Both the position numbers and the translations under genes were made by a program. Below the pieces are notes generated by a model that was not told the DNA's origin, did no database searches, and worked only from the letters and a program-made list of their open reading frames with translations. 64,000 nucleotides of DNA from Bacteroidota bacterium (GTDB lineage: Bacteria; Bacteroidota; Ignavibacteria; Kryptoniales; JAKASW01), in the NCBI GenBank assembly GCA_023381615.1, contig JAMCQL010000032.1, forward strand, positions 1 to 64,000, read 5' to 3'. This document shows positions 46,895 to 54,671 of this stretch, piece by piece. Each line of letters opens with the position of its first letter. Positions within the stretch are counted from its first letter, which is position 1.

Positions 46895-47548
46895 TCAAAA
46901 TACTTTCTTGACTACATAAGAAGGCGTGTGCATGGAGGGAAAAGTGGGAGAGCTTTTTATGCCAGCGTTGTCGAAAAAATTTGTGCCGACTGGTCCGGGA
47001 CATACAGCCATTACATTAACGCCTGATCCTTTAAGCTCTCTGTGGAGGGCGAGTCTGAAGCTGAGCACAAAAGATTTGGTTGCGGCGTACGATGCCATGA
47101 ATGGTACCGGTTGGAATGCGGCAGTACTTGCGATATTGATTATTGTTCCCCTTTTCTTTTTCAGAAATACTTTCACGAATTCGTAATTCAATTCCTGCAG
47201 AGCCAGGCAATTAAGCTCCGCCATCCGCATCTCGCGTTGAATGTCCAATTTGTGGAATAATCCATTCGAGCCGTAGCCAGCCGAGTTAACTAAATAATCT
47301 ATCTCCAAATTGTTAGTCGCGCAGAATTTGACGAGTGAACTCCTGCTCGAAAGATCGGCGAGGTCCATCGGAAAGCTTATTGCGTCGGCGTTAAACTTCG
47401 ATTCAAGTTCAGCGGAAAGTTGGTTTAGTTTTTCTTCTGAACGTGCGACCATGATGGTTGAAATTCCGCGCCTCGCGAATTCGCGGGCAAATGCTTGGCC
47501 AATTCCGCTTGACGCGCCTGTGATGACTGCGTAGTTTTTCATATTCAT
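46895..47548 (-). CDS. Short-chain dehydrogenase, C-terminally truncated
   Basis: 217 residues. ITGASSGIGQAFAREFARRGIS cofactor loop, NSAGYGSNG, IASTAAF, catalytic YAATK. Resembles the YqjQ/DltE branch of about 260 residues; here it stops at SYVVKKVF, where relatives go on for roughly 40 residues (a helix that packs on the active site and dimer face). Either a shortened but functional form or a deletion that joined it to aat. Cofactor NADP(H) likely. Confidence 0.75.
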   Translation of the reverse strand: MNMKNYAVITGASSGIGQAFAREFARRGISTIMVARSEEKLNQLSAELESKFNADAISFPMDLADLSSRSSLVKFCATNNLEIDYLVNSAGYGSNGLFHKLDIQREMRMAELNCLALQELNYEFVKVFLKKKRGTIINIASTAAFQPVPFMASYAATKSFVLSFRLALHRELKGSGVNVMAVCPGPVGTNFFDNAGIKSSPTFPSMHTPSYVVKKVF

Positions 47549-47632
47549 ATTTTATCTGCAAAAGCGGCAAAATGCAAAGGTTGGGAATGAAAATGCGGAA
47601 TGATTTAATGCGGTCGAAGCGTGGCATTTAAC

Positions 47633-47661
47633 TTGCTTTTATTGCGACGCTTGGATATATT
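47633..47661 (+). promoter_or_regulatory. Putative promoter of a small-ORF unit
   Basis: TTGCTT (47633-47638) and TATATT (47656-47661) with 17-base spacing. It precedes the small ORF and terminator that end just before the Nif3-like gene, and lies in the divergent gap after the SDR gene. Confidence 0.45.
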
Positions 47662-47681
47662 TTCTAAGTAATTTTTGGACA

Positions 47682-47756
47682 ATGTTGATAATAAAAGACG
47701 AGTTGCTGACAAGGAAATTTTTAAAGATTAATTCCAACGTCAGTCAGAATATATGA
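47682..47756 (+). CDS. Possible 24-residue leader or small protein
   Basis: ATG at 47682 to TGA at 47754-47756; begins MLIIKDELLTRKFLK and ends NVSQNI. It lies between a promoter-like sequence and a strong terminator, the usual layout of a leader peptide or small RNA. Codon content shows no run of one amino acid that would suggest classic attenuation. No ribosome site beyond a weak gga. It could equally be a non-coding RNA of about 120 bases. Confidence 0.3.
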   Translation: MLIIKDELLTRKFLKINSNVSQNI

Positions 47757-47791
47757 AGTGTTCCAGAGTTGAGTGGGACACTTTTTTTTTT
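47757..47791 (+). terminator. Rho-independent terminator ahead of the Nif3-like gene
   Basis: agtgttcc (47757-47764) pairs with gggacact (47775-47782) with one mismatch, ten-base loop, followed by nine T (47783-47791). It directly follows the small ORF stop and precedes the next start codon (47804) by 12 bases, so it would cut transcription into the downstream operon unless bypassed. Confidence 0.75.
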
Positions 47792-47803
47792 GCTTTTTTA
47801 TAA

Positions 47804-48904
47804 ATGAATCTGCGACAAGTAGTCAAGATAATTAACGAGAAGCTCCCGATTGAATTGGTAGCGGAGCAGGATAATGTAGGATTGATTGCCGGTAATTACG
47901 ATGACGAATGTGAGAAGATGACAGCGGCATATGAATTGGAAAGTGACGTTCTTGATGAAGTTGTCAGTTCCGGTTCAAATTTAGTCGTTACTTATCACAC
48001 GCCGCTCTTTCGGCCGGCTAAATCTTTCACATCCTCCCGTTCGCGTCCGGATCCGGTTTATGATGCCACTCGCTATCGAGTGAATGTGTTCGCCGTTCAC
48101 ACTGCTCTCGATGTTGTGAGAGACGGCTTGAACTTTGACCTCGCGGAAAGGTTGGGATTAAAAGAGGTACGTTTTCTTTCGCCGCTTAAGAACACGCTCT
48201 ACAAAATTGTTGTCTTTGTTCCCCATTCGCATTTGGAGCAGGTGAGAAGGGCAATGGCCCGCGGAGGTGCAGGAAAGATTGGAAATTATTCTGAGTGCTC
48301 CTTCGAAGCAGATGGCAAAGGCACTTTTCTTCCAAATGAAAAGGCGTTTCCTTTCATCGGTTCTGCCGGCAAGCTGGAAAATACCGATGAGGCAAGGTTT
48401 GAAATGATCGTGGAAAAGCCGCTTGTCGCCACAGTTCTTAATGAAATGTTGAATGCGCATCCTTACGAGGAAGTAGCTTACGATATTTACCCGCTTCTCA
48501 ACGATTCTCCGAATTTTGGTTTCGGTGCGATCGGCGAATTGGATGAGCCGGTGGCAATAAGAAAGTTTCTCGATGGATTAAAAGACTTACTCGATTTGAA
48601 ATTTTTGAAAGTATCTCAGTTGCCCGATGTGAAAGTCAAGAGAGTTGCGCTGTGTGCGGGCGCCGGGGTTCCATTTTACAGAGACGCTGTCAAAAGCGGC
48701 GCCGATGTTTTCATTACGGGAGACGTGAAGCACCACGACTTCCGGGAAGCGCAATCGCATTCGACAATTTTAGTCGACGCTACGCATCGTGGTACAGAGA
48801 AATTTGCTGCTGAATTGATTTATGAGAAGTTAAAAGAAATGTTTGATGATAAAGTTGCTGTTGGGATGAGCAAGTGCCGACAGGAAAATGCAGTTTTTGT
48901 TTAA
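47804..48904 (+). CDS. Nif3-like dinuclear metal-centre protein
   Basis: 366 residues, the long form with an inserted PII/CutA-like domain (about 130-230). AEQDNVGLIAG at the start, VVTYHTPLFRP metal-site region, VFAVHTALDVVRDGLN, and the end CAGAGVPFYRDAVKSGADVFITGDVKHHDF plus DATHRGTEK. Conserved in nearly all life, often named GTP cyclohydrolase 1 type 2/NIF3; true role unsettled. First of a tight run (zinc-ribbon gene, rnhA, rnpB, recJ). Confidence 0.9.
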   Translation: MNLRQVVKIINEKLPIELVAEQDNVGLIAGNYDDECEKMTAAYELESDVLDEVVSSGSNLVVTYHTPLFRPAKSFTSSRSRPDPVYDATRYRVNVFAVHTALDVVRDGLNFDLAERLGLKEVRFLSPLKNTLYKIVVFVPHSHLEQVRRAMARGGAGKIGNYSECSFEADGKGTFLPNEKAFPFIGSAGKLENTDEARFEMIVEKPLVATVLNEMLNAHPYEEVAYDIYPLLNDSPNFGFGAIGELDEPVAIRKFLDGLKDLLDLKFLKVSQLPDVKVKRVALCAGAGVPFYRDAVKSGADVFITGDVKHHDFREAQSHSTILVDATHRGTEKFAAELIYEKLKEMFDDKVAVGMSKCRQENAVFV

Positions 48905-48922
48905 TTTACTTAGGAGACAAAG

Positions 48923-49663
48923 GTGGTTGTCAAGGATAAACTAAAGACACTCTACCAGCTCCAACAAGTTGACCTTAAGTTGGACGGTTTGCTTGAGGAG
49001 CGCGGTGATTTACCGGCAGAGGTTGATGAACTCGAAAAGAAAATAACTTTACTAAAAACCCAAATCAAAGAGAACGACGATTATTTGAAGAAAGCCGTCG
49101 TACGAAAAAAAGAGATCGACAAAGAACTTGATGATGTAAGAAAGAGAATTGACAAATATACCGACATGCGCATAAAGGTGAAGACGAATCGCGAGTATGA
49201 TGCTCTCAGTAAGCAAATTGACAATTTGAAAGAGAAGCTTCAGGAACTCCATAAGGAACTGGAAAACATTCAGTCAAAAGAGGTCGTCTCTTCGCGCGAT
49301 GTCGACAAACTTAAGCAAGAATATGAAGAAGAAGAGAAAGTTTATTCCTCGAAAAAGGTGGAACTGGAAGAGCTTGTTTCACTGACACACGACGAGGAAA
49401 AGAGGTATGTCAAAGAGCGTGAAAAGTTTGCGCAAAAAATAGACAAGCAGACTATCTCCAGATACGAAATGATCAGAAAAGCGACGAAAGGGAAAGCGAT
49501 CGTTCCGGTGGTTCGTCGAAACGCTTGCGGAGGATGTTACAACGTTCTCCCCCCACAGAGACTTCTTGATCTTCGGCAGATGGAAAAATTTTTTACATGC
49601 GACCACTGTGGAAGAATTCTAGTTCCCAACGAAATCGTCGAGGAAACGGCTCGCGATGTATGA
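48923..49663 (+). CDS. Coiled-coil zinc-ribbon protein (DUF164/CdsZ type)
   Basis: 246 residues; GTG start after tagga (48911-48915). A long coiled coil fills residues 10-180 (heptads rich in Lys, Glu and Leu) and a C4 zinc ribbon closes the protein: ACGGCYNVLPP then FTCDHCGRIL. Found beside nif3 and rnhA in many phyla. Thought to act in cytoplasmic RNA or chaperone-like functions; not settled. Its stop overlaps the rnhA ATG. Confidence 0.88.
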   Translation: MVVKDKLKTLYQLQQVDLKLDGLLEERGDLPAEVDELEKKITLLKTQIKENDDYLKKAVVRKKEIDKELDDVRKRIDKYTDMRIKVKTNREYDALSKQIDNLKEKLQELHKELENIQSKEVVSSRDVDKLKQEYEEEEKVYSSKKVELEELVSLTHDEEKRYVKEREKFAQKIDKQTISRYEMIRKATKGKAIVPVVRRNACGGCYNVLPPQRLLDLRQMEKFFTCDHCGRILVPNEIVEETARDV

Positions 49664-50064
49664 AATTGGTCGCGAATATTGATGGAGCATCGTTCGGCAA
49701 CCCGGGTGCAAGCGGTTTAGGCGTAGTTCTTCAGGATAGCGAAGGAAAAATTTTAGTCGAGCACTTCGAACATCTCGGTCACGGTACCAACAACCGCGCT
49801 GAGTATTTGGCGTTGTTGAGGAGTGTTGAGCTTGCACATAAGTTCGGCACTGACGAACTTGAAGTGAGGTCGGACAGCCAGCTTGTTGTTTCGCAAATGA
49901 ATGGATTATACAAAATAAAGAACCGCGATTTGCAGACGCTTGTGAGAGAAATCCGCGAAAAGATCAAGAACTCAAATTTCAAATTCAGCATAATACATAT
50001 TCCGAGAGAGTTCAATAAAGCGGCAGACAAATTAGCGAAAAAAGGAGCAGGACTTGATGTTTAG
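49660..50064 (+). CDS. rnhA: Ribonuclease HI-type nuclease
   Basis: 134 residues from ATG at 49660, overlapping the previous stop (ATGA). NIDGASFGNPGASGLGVV holds the first catalytic Asp, GTNNRAEYLALLRSVE the Glu, EVRSDSQLVVSQMNG the second Asp and REFNKAADKLAKKG the last Asp. Cleaves RNA in RNA-DNA hybrids. Short bacterial form without an HBD domain. The stop TAG (50062-50064) touches the first base of RNase P RNA, so the two share a transcript that must be processed. Confidence 0.9.
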   Translation: MKLVANIDGASFGNPGASGLGVVLQDSEGKILVEHFEHLGHGTNNRAEYLALLRSVELAHKFGTDELEVRSDSQLVVSQMNGLYKIKNRDLQTLVREIREKIKNSNFKFSIIHIPREFNKAADKLAKKGAGLDV

Positions 50065-50473
50065 GAGTGAGCCAGGCAGCCGTCCCGATAACAATCGGGG
50101 AGGAAAGTCCGAACTCCACATGGCAGCAGGCCCGCTAACAGCGGGGCGGGGCGACCCGACGGAAAGTGCCACAGAAAATAAACCGCCCCGAAATCCCGAC
50201 TTGTCGGGATTTCGGAGTAAGGGTGAAAAGGCGGGGCAAGAGCCCACCGTCTCGCTGCGTGAGCGGCGGGAGCTAGGTAAACCCCCTGCGGAGCAAGACC
50301 AAATAAGGGAGGAATTTCCGTCCCGATCAAGATCGGGACGGAATGCGAGGCTGCCAGTCTCGCTTGACTCCCGGGTAGGTCGCTATAGCTCGGCAGCAAT
50401 GTCGGGCACAGATAAATGGCTGCCTCTCTCGCGTTCTGCGGGGAAGACAGAATTCGGCTTACCGGCTCACTCC
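50064..50473 (+). ncRNA. rnpB: RNase P RNA, bacterial class A
   Basis: About 410 bases. ggagtgagcc at the 5' end pairs with ggctcactcc at the 3' end (helix P1). Conserved blocks are present: gaggaaagtccgaactcc (from 50099), acagaaaataaaccgcc, gtaagggtgaaaaggcgg, ctgcggagcaagaccaaata, and acagaattcggcttaccgg. A T-run (50475-50480) acts as terminator. The RNA is the catalytic part of RNase P, which trims the 5' leader of tRNA precursors. Three peripheral hairpins contain tcccga/tcggga palindromes like the dispersed repeats; two are perfect 13-base stems at 50188-50215 and 50316-50343. Confidence 0.97.
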
Positions 50474-50506
50474 GTTTTTTATTTTAAACGCCGGAAAGCT
50501 TTTTAA

Positions 50507-52195
50507 ATGAATTATAATTGGAAGTTGTCGGAAGAGATAGATAAGACAATTGTTGATGAGCTCGCCCGTCAACTTAATATAAAGCCGATTATTGCGCAGT
50601 TGCTTGCTCAGCGCGGTTTCGATTCTCCTGAAAAAGCAAAATCCTTTTTCTATTCTTCACTTGGAGATCAACACGATCCGTTCTTGATGGATGGAATGGA
50701 GACTGCGGTGAAGCGTGTGTCCAAAGCGCTTGAGCGAAACGAGAAGATCTTGATTTACGGAGATTATGATGTTGATGGAACTACCGGCGCCGCATTACTC
50801 TACATGTTCTTCAGCAAATTGGGAGCCGATGTCGATTACTATATTCCCGATCGTCTTAAAGAAGGCTACGGCATCAGTATAACGGGTGTTGAGTATGCAG
50901 CGTCGAGCGGTTACACTCTGTTGATAAGTGTCGACTGCGGCGTTGCCGCTCACAAAGAGATAGCTTTCGCATCAACGAAGGGAATTGACACGATCGTCTG
51001 TGACCATCATGAAGTTGAAGTTTCTCCCGAAGCGATTGCAGTTCTCGATCCGATCAAACCGGGCTGCAGCTATCCGTTCAAATATCTTTCCGGCTGCGGC
51101 GTGGCTTACAAATTTGCGAAAGCGGTTTCGATGAAACTTGGTAAGGACGAACTGCCCGATCAGTACCTCGACCTTGTGGCAATTGCGGCAGCAGCGGATG
51201 TTGTTCCGTTGGTAGGGGAGAATCGCATCTTCGTGCAGGCTGGATTCAGCGCTATCGCACGTCATCCGCGCGCGGGAATCAAAGCGCTTTTCGAAAGCTC
51301 ACGCGTCGATCACACGAAACTTACGACCGGTCAAGTTTCATTTAACATCGCCCCACGGATAAACGCCGTCGGAAGGCTCGGTGATGCAAAGCGTGCGGTG
51401 GAACTTTTGATCACCGACAACGAAGACATCGCTGCGGAATTTGCGCAGGTGCTCGAGAGTGAAAACTCCCACAGAAAAATTTTAGACGAGAAGACTTTCA
51501 ATGAGGCAAAGGAACTTGCTCTTGGAATGTTGGCGAAAGGGGACAGAAACTCCCTCGTGCTTCACAGCGAAGCGTGGCATCCGGGGGTCGTCGGAATAGT
51601 AGCCTCAAGAATTGTGGAGACATTCTACAGACCGACGATCATGCTTGCAACCGTGGACGGAGTTATCCGCGGAAGCGCAAGAAGTGTTGTCGGCTACGAT
51701 ATCTTTGCTGCGATAAAAGCGTGCTCGGACTCGCTGCTTCAGTTCGGCGGGCACAAGTTCGCCGCCGGACTTGCGCTTGCTCCTGAAAACTTAGATCGAT
51801 TCGTAAATGCGTTCGAAGAAGTCGTAGCTAAGACAATTTTGAAAGACATGAAAACGCCCGTGATATCAATTGATGCCGATCTCGATTTGAACGACATCAA
51901 TGGCGATTTCATAAAAACGCTGAAAATGTTCGAGCCTTTTGGCCCGCATAATGCGAAACCGGTTTTTCGCTCTTCGAAGGTTTATTTGTCCGATGCGCGT
52001 ATCGTCGGCGGTTCACACTTGAAGATGAAACTGAAATCCAACAGCGTTGTATACGACGCAATAAAATTCCGAAACGGTGACACCACTGTGAAAGCAGGAT
52101 CAAGACTCGACGTCGTCTATTCAGTGGATGAAAATCACTATGCAGGCAGCGTATCTTATCAGTTGCAATTAAAAGATTTCAAAAACTCTGAATAA
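50507..52195 (+). CDS. recJ: Single-stranded-DNA-specific exonuclease RecJ
   Basis: 562 residues. DHH motif IYGDYDVDGTTGAALLYMFF (about 84-103), CDHHEV near 166, and a DHHA1 domain with VGIVASRIVE and QFGGHKFAAGLALAPE. A C-terminal OB-type domain follows. Degrades single-stranded DNA 5' to 3' in mismatch repair and recombination. Starts 34 bases after the RNase P RNA. Confidence 0.96.
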   Translation: MNYNWKLSEEIDKTIVDELARQLNIKPIIAQLLAQRGFDSPEKAKSFFYSSLGDQHDPFLMDGMETAVKRVSKALERNEKILIYGDYDVDGTTGAALLYMFFSKLGADVDYYIPDRLKEGYGISITGVEYAASSGYTLLISVDCGVAAHKEIAFASTKGIDTIVCDHHEVEVSPEAIAVLDPIKPGCSYPFKYLSGCGVAYKFAKAVSMKLGKDELPDQYLDLVAIAAAADVVPLVGENRIFVQAGFSAIARHPRAGIKALFESSRVDHTKLTTGQVSFNIAPRINAVGRLGDAKRAVELLITDNEDIAAEFAQVLESENSHRKILDEKTFNEAKELALGMLAKGDRNSLVLHSEAWHPGVVGIVASRIVETFYRPTIMLATVDGVIRGSARSVVGYDIFAAIKACSDSLLQFGGHKFAAGLALAPENLDRFVNAFEEVVAKTILKDMKTPVISIDADLDLNDINGDFIKTLKMFEPFGPHNAKPVFRSSKVYLSDARIVGGSHLKMKLKSNSVVYDAIKFRNGDTTVKAGSRLDVVYSVDENHYAGSVSYQLQLKDFKNSE

Positions 52196-52212
52196 AGTTT
52201 GGAGGTTGAATT

Positions 52213-52962
52213 ATGTCTGGACATAACAAATGGGCGAAAATCAAACACAAAAAGGCTGGAACTGACGCGGCACGCGGGAAGGTTTTTAGCCGAATCATCA
52301 AGGAGATTACAATTGCCGCACGAAACGGCGGCGGGGACATCAATGGCAATCCCAGGTTGCGTTTGGCGGTACAGAATGCCAAAGACGCCAATATGCCTGC
52401 CGATAATATCAAGCGCGCAGTTCAGCGCGGCACAGGTGAACTGCCGGGCACGGTTTACGAGGAATTAACCTACGAAGGCTATGGGCCAGCAGGCGTGGCA
52501 ATTATGATTGAGCTTGTAACAGATAATAAGAATCGGGCGGTGGCAGAGATCCGCCACATTCTCGATCGCAACAACGGCAAGCTTGCCGAAGCCGGTTCGG
52601 TCGCGTGGATGTTTCAAAAAAAAGGAAGCATCGAAGTTTCGAAAGCGGGCATAAGCGAAGACGATTTGCTCGGAATCATTCTCGAAGCTGGCGCAGACGA
52701 TATGAAAACTGAAGACGATTACTACGACATCGTTACGTCTGCGGAGAGTTTTGAAGCTGTCAAGAAAGCAATCGAGGACAAAGGTTTGAAGATATCCAAC
52801 GCGTCACTGCAGTTACAGCCTCAAAATACTGTCCGTGTCGAAGGCAAAGAAGCCGAGCAGGTTCTAAGATTAATGGAGGCCCTCGAAGAGCACGAAGATG
52901 TTCAGAACGTTTATGCGAACTTCGATATTGACGACAGCGTTCTTGCGCAACTCAACCAATGA
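52213..52962 (+). CDS. YebC/PmpR-family DNA-binding protein
   Basis: 249 residues. SGHNKWAKIKHKKAGTDAARGKVFSRIIKEI is the invariant N-terminus; ENIKRAVQRGTGE-like NIKRAVQRGTGELPG, YEGYGPAGVAIMIE and NVYANFDID at the end complete the family. Acts as transcriptional regulator or translation factor (TACO1-type) in different lineages. Ribosome site ggaggttg at 52200-52207. Four-base overlap with ruvC, as in many genomes. Confidence 0.95.
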   Translation: MSGHNKWAKIKHKKAGTDAARGKVFSRIIKEITIAARNGGGDINGNPRLRLAVQNAKDANMPADNIKRAVQRGTGELPGTVYEELTYEGYGPAGVAIMIELVTDNKNRAVAEIRHILDRNNGKLAEAGSVAWMFQKKGSIEVSKAGISEDDLLGIILEAGADDMKTEDDYYDIVTSAESFEAVKKAIEDKGLKISNASLQLQPQNTVRVEGKEAEQVLRLMEALEEHEDVQNVYANFDIDDSVLAQLNQ

Positions 52963-53540
52963 TTGTTTTAGGCATTGACCCCGGTTCGCGCAAAACCGGA
53001 TATGCTATCCTCGAAACGAATCGTAATAATAAAACTGTTCTTGACTACGGTACAATTACGTTGACAGATCTGAAGTCGATGCCGGAAAAGCTTGTCAGGA
53101 TTTTTGAGAGAGTTGGAGAACTTTTTGAAAAATATTCCATTGAGACCGTAGCTGTCGAGGCGGGCTTCTACGGGAAGAACGCGCAGAGCGCCTACAAGCT
53201 CGGATACGCACGCAGCGCGGCGGTTCTTGCGGCTGCATTAAAGTCAGTTGAAGTTGTGGAGTACTCTCCCCGAAAAGTCAAGCAAGCGGTAACCGGTAAT
53301 GGCAACGCGTCGAAATCGCAGGTCAAATACATGGTGAAAAATCTTCTTCGTCTGAGCGGCACCAATTCGATGCGTGAGGATGAAGCCGACGCGTGTGCGG
53401 TTGCGATTTGTCATACTCAAAATTCCAGTCCGAAGGATCCTTCGGACTGCGGCAAGGCGCGCTACAAAAGCTGGAAAGATTTTGTTGAAAAGAATAAACC
53501 TCTCATCGTGCGTTCCACTGTGGCTAATCGCAGAAAATGA
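52959..53540 (+). CDS. ruvC: Holliday junction resolvase RuvC
   Basis: 193 residues. Catalytic acids: D7 in LGIDPGSRKTGYA, E68 in VAVEAGFYGKNAQSAYKLG (family norm VE-E-F), and the pair in EDEADACAVAICH. The C-terminal tail is longer than usual: a perfect 24-base palindrome at 53426-53449 encodes SPKDPSDC within it and looks like an inserted repeat. Cuts Holliday junctions with RuvAB. Overlaps yebC and ruvA by four bases each. Confidence 0.95.
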   Translation: MIVLGIDPGSRKTGYAILETNRNNKTVLDYGTITLTDLKSMPEKLVRIFERVGELFEKYSIETVAVEAGFYGKNAQSAYKLGYARSAAVLAAALKSVEVVEYSPRKVKQAVTGNGNASKSQVKYMVKNLLRLSGTNSMREDEADACAVAICHTQNSSPKDPSDCGKARYKSWKDFVEKNKPLIVRSTVANRRK

Positions 53541-54130
53541 TATACAAAATAACCGGACATCTTGCGGAGAAGAATCCGACATCGCTTGTCATTGACGTGA
53601 ACGGTGTTGCATACGAAGTGAGCGTTCCGCTTTCCACTTACGATGCTGTCGGGAAATTGAATGACGAAATCTCTTTGTACACAGTTCTCATCATGCGAGA
53701 AGATGATCTGCAATTATACGGTTTCGCAACTCAAAATGAACGTAAACTGTTTAAACTTTTGATAAGCGTCAGCGGAATTGGACCACGCACTGCATTAAGT
53801 CTCCTCTCGTCTGCGGCTGTTGCTGACGTTTATGATTTTATTGCGAATTCAAATTCTCAGGCGTTGATGTCAATTCCCGGGATTGGGAGAAAGACGGCGG
53901 AGAGAGTTATTCTAGAACTCCGCGACAAAATCCTGCGGGTTGGAATGGATGTCGAGGGGAAATACGAAGGTAAGGATGAAATTCGCTCGGAAGCCGTGGA
54001 AGCTTTGATTGCGCTCGGTTATTCTCGGATGCAATGTGAGCGGGCGATAAGGGAAGTCTTGAAGAGAGATTCGGCGTCTGGAAAATCGGTAGAAGAATTA
54101 GTCCGCGCCGCACTCAGAGAAGTGAAATAG
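53537..54130 (+). CDS. ruvA: Holliday junction DNA helicase subunit RuvA
   Basis: 197 residues. OB-fold start YKITGHLAEKNPTSLVIDVNGVAYEV, HhH motifs LISVSGIGPRTALSLLS and LMSIPGIGRKTAERVILEL, and a C-terminal domain III EALIALGYSRMQCERAI that touches RuvB. Binds four-way junctions as a tetramer. ruvB is not in the window. Confidence 0.96.
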   Translation: MIYKITGHLAEKNPTSLVIDVNGVAYEVSVPLSTYDAVGKLNDEISLYTVLIMREDDLQLYGFATQNERKLFKLLISVSGIGPRTALSLLSSAAVADVYDFIANSNSQALMSIPGIGRKTAERVILELRDKILRVGMDVEGKYEGKDEIRSEAVEALIALGYSRMQCERAIREVLKRDSASGKSVEELVRAALREVK

Positions 54131-54237
54131 ATCTCGGTTTCAAAAGCCGATCAAAGCGGCAACTCAAAATTCACAGTAAAGTCGCTGAAGAAAATCAAGG
54201 GGTAGCTTCTTGAGGCGAATTCTTGAAAAAGTGGGAT

Positions 54238-54422
54238 TGAATTACCTCGCCGCAAGCGGCGAGGTATCCTGTCATGCCCGAACGTTTCTATCGGGTATCC
54301 ACAAATCCAAAGGATCCCGACCTTCGTCGGGACAGATTCCCGCTGAGAACATACCCCGACGGGGCCCTTCGGACGGGAATGACAACGCCGCGAACGGCGG
54401 GGAATCAAACCCGGTAGGGATT
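54238..54422. repeat. Dispersed palindrome-rich repeat, copy B (inverted)
   Basis: Uninterrupted, about 185 bases: taccgggtttgattc-type end at 54400-54420 (on the minus strand) to gaattacctcgccgcaagcg at 54238. It gives the empty-site sequence for the insertion seen in copy A. Confidence 0.8.
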
Positions 54423-54437
54423 GAAAAGATCAGATGA

Positions 54438-54554
54438 GCGTCTTCGTTCTCTCTCCCAAAGTTTATTCCCCGTCAAGAGGATTTGATCGACAAGCAGGTT
54501 CCTCAAGACATGAAAGAAAAGTTTGCCGAGTGGGAGAAGGCACAGAAGAAATAA
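54438..54554 (+). pseudogene. Possible 3' fragment of a lost gene
   Basis: An open frame without start, ending at TAA (54552-54554), reads PKFIPRQEDLIDKQVPQDM then KEKFAEWEKAQKK, which is protein-like. It begins right beside repeat copy B. I cannot name the family. The remaining 117 bases to alr include an imperfect agcgggagcggtattcccg hairpin with T-run (54615-54636) that may be a terminator. Confidence 0.3.
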
Positions 54555-54671
54555 TCCGGGCGACTTTTGCCGTTAGTATGGTGGCACACGGTATGCGGGA
54601 TTCGGCTTCAAGCGGGAGCGGTATTCCCGTTTTTCTTTGAATGTTTTTGAGGGCCGAATTATATTGAATTT

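Noticed and set aside
49954-49995. ctcaaatttcaaattcagc inside rnhA as another repeat-derived insertion
   Set aside because: Similar in style to the AT-rich repeats, but the encoded strand is at the position and length expected for RNase H, so no insertion is needed.
54434-54640. 68-codon frame between ruvA and alr
   Set aside because: Competes with the protein-like tail in another frame and runs through a hairpin; no family pattern.
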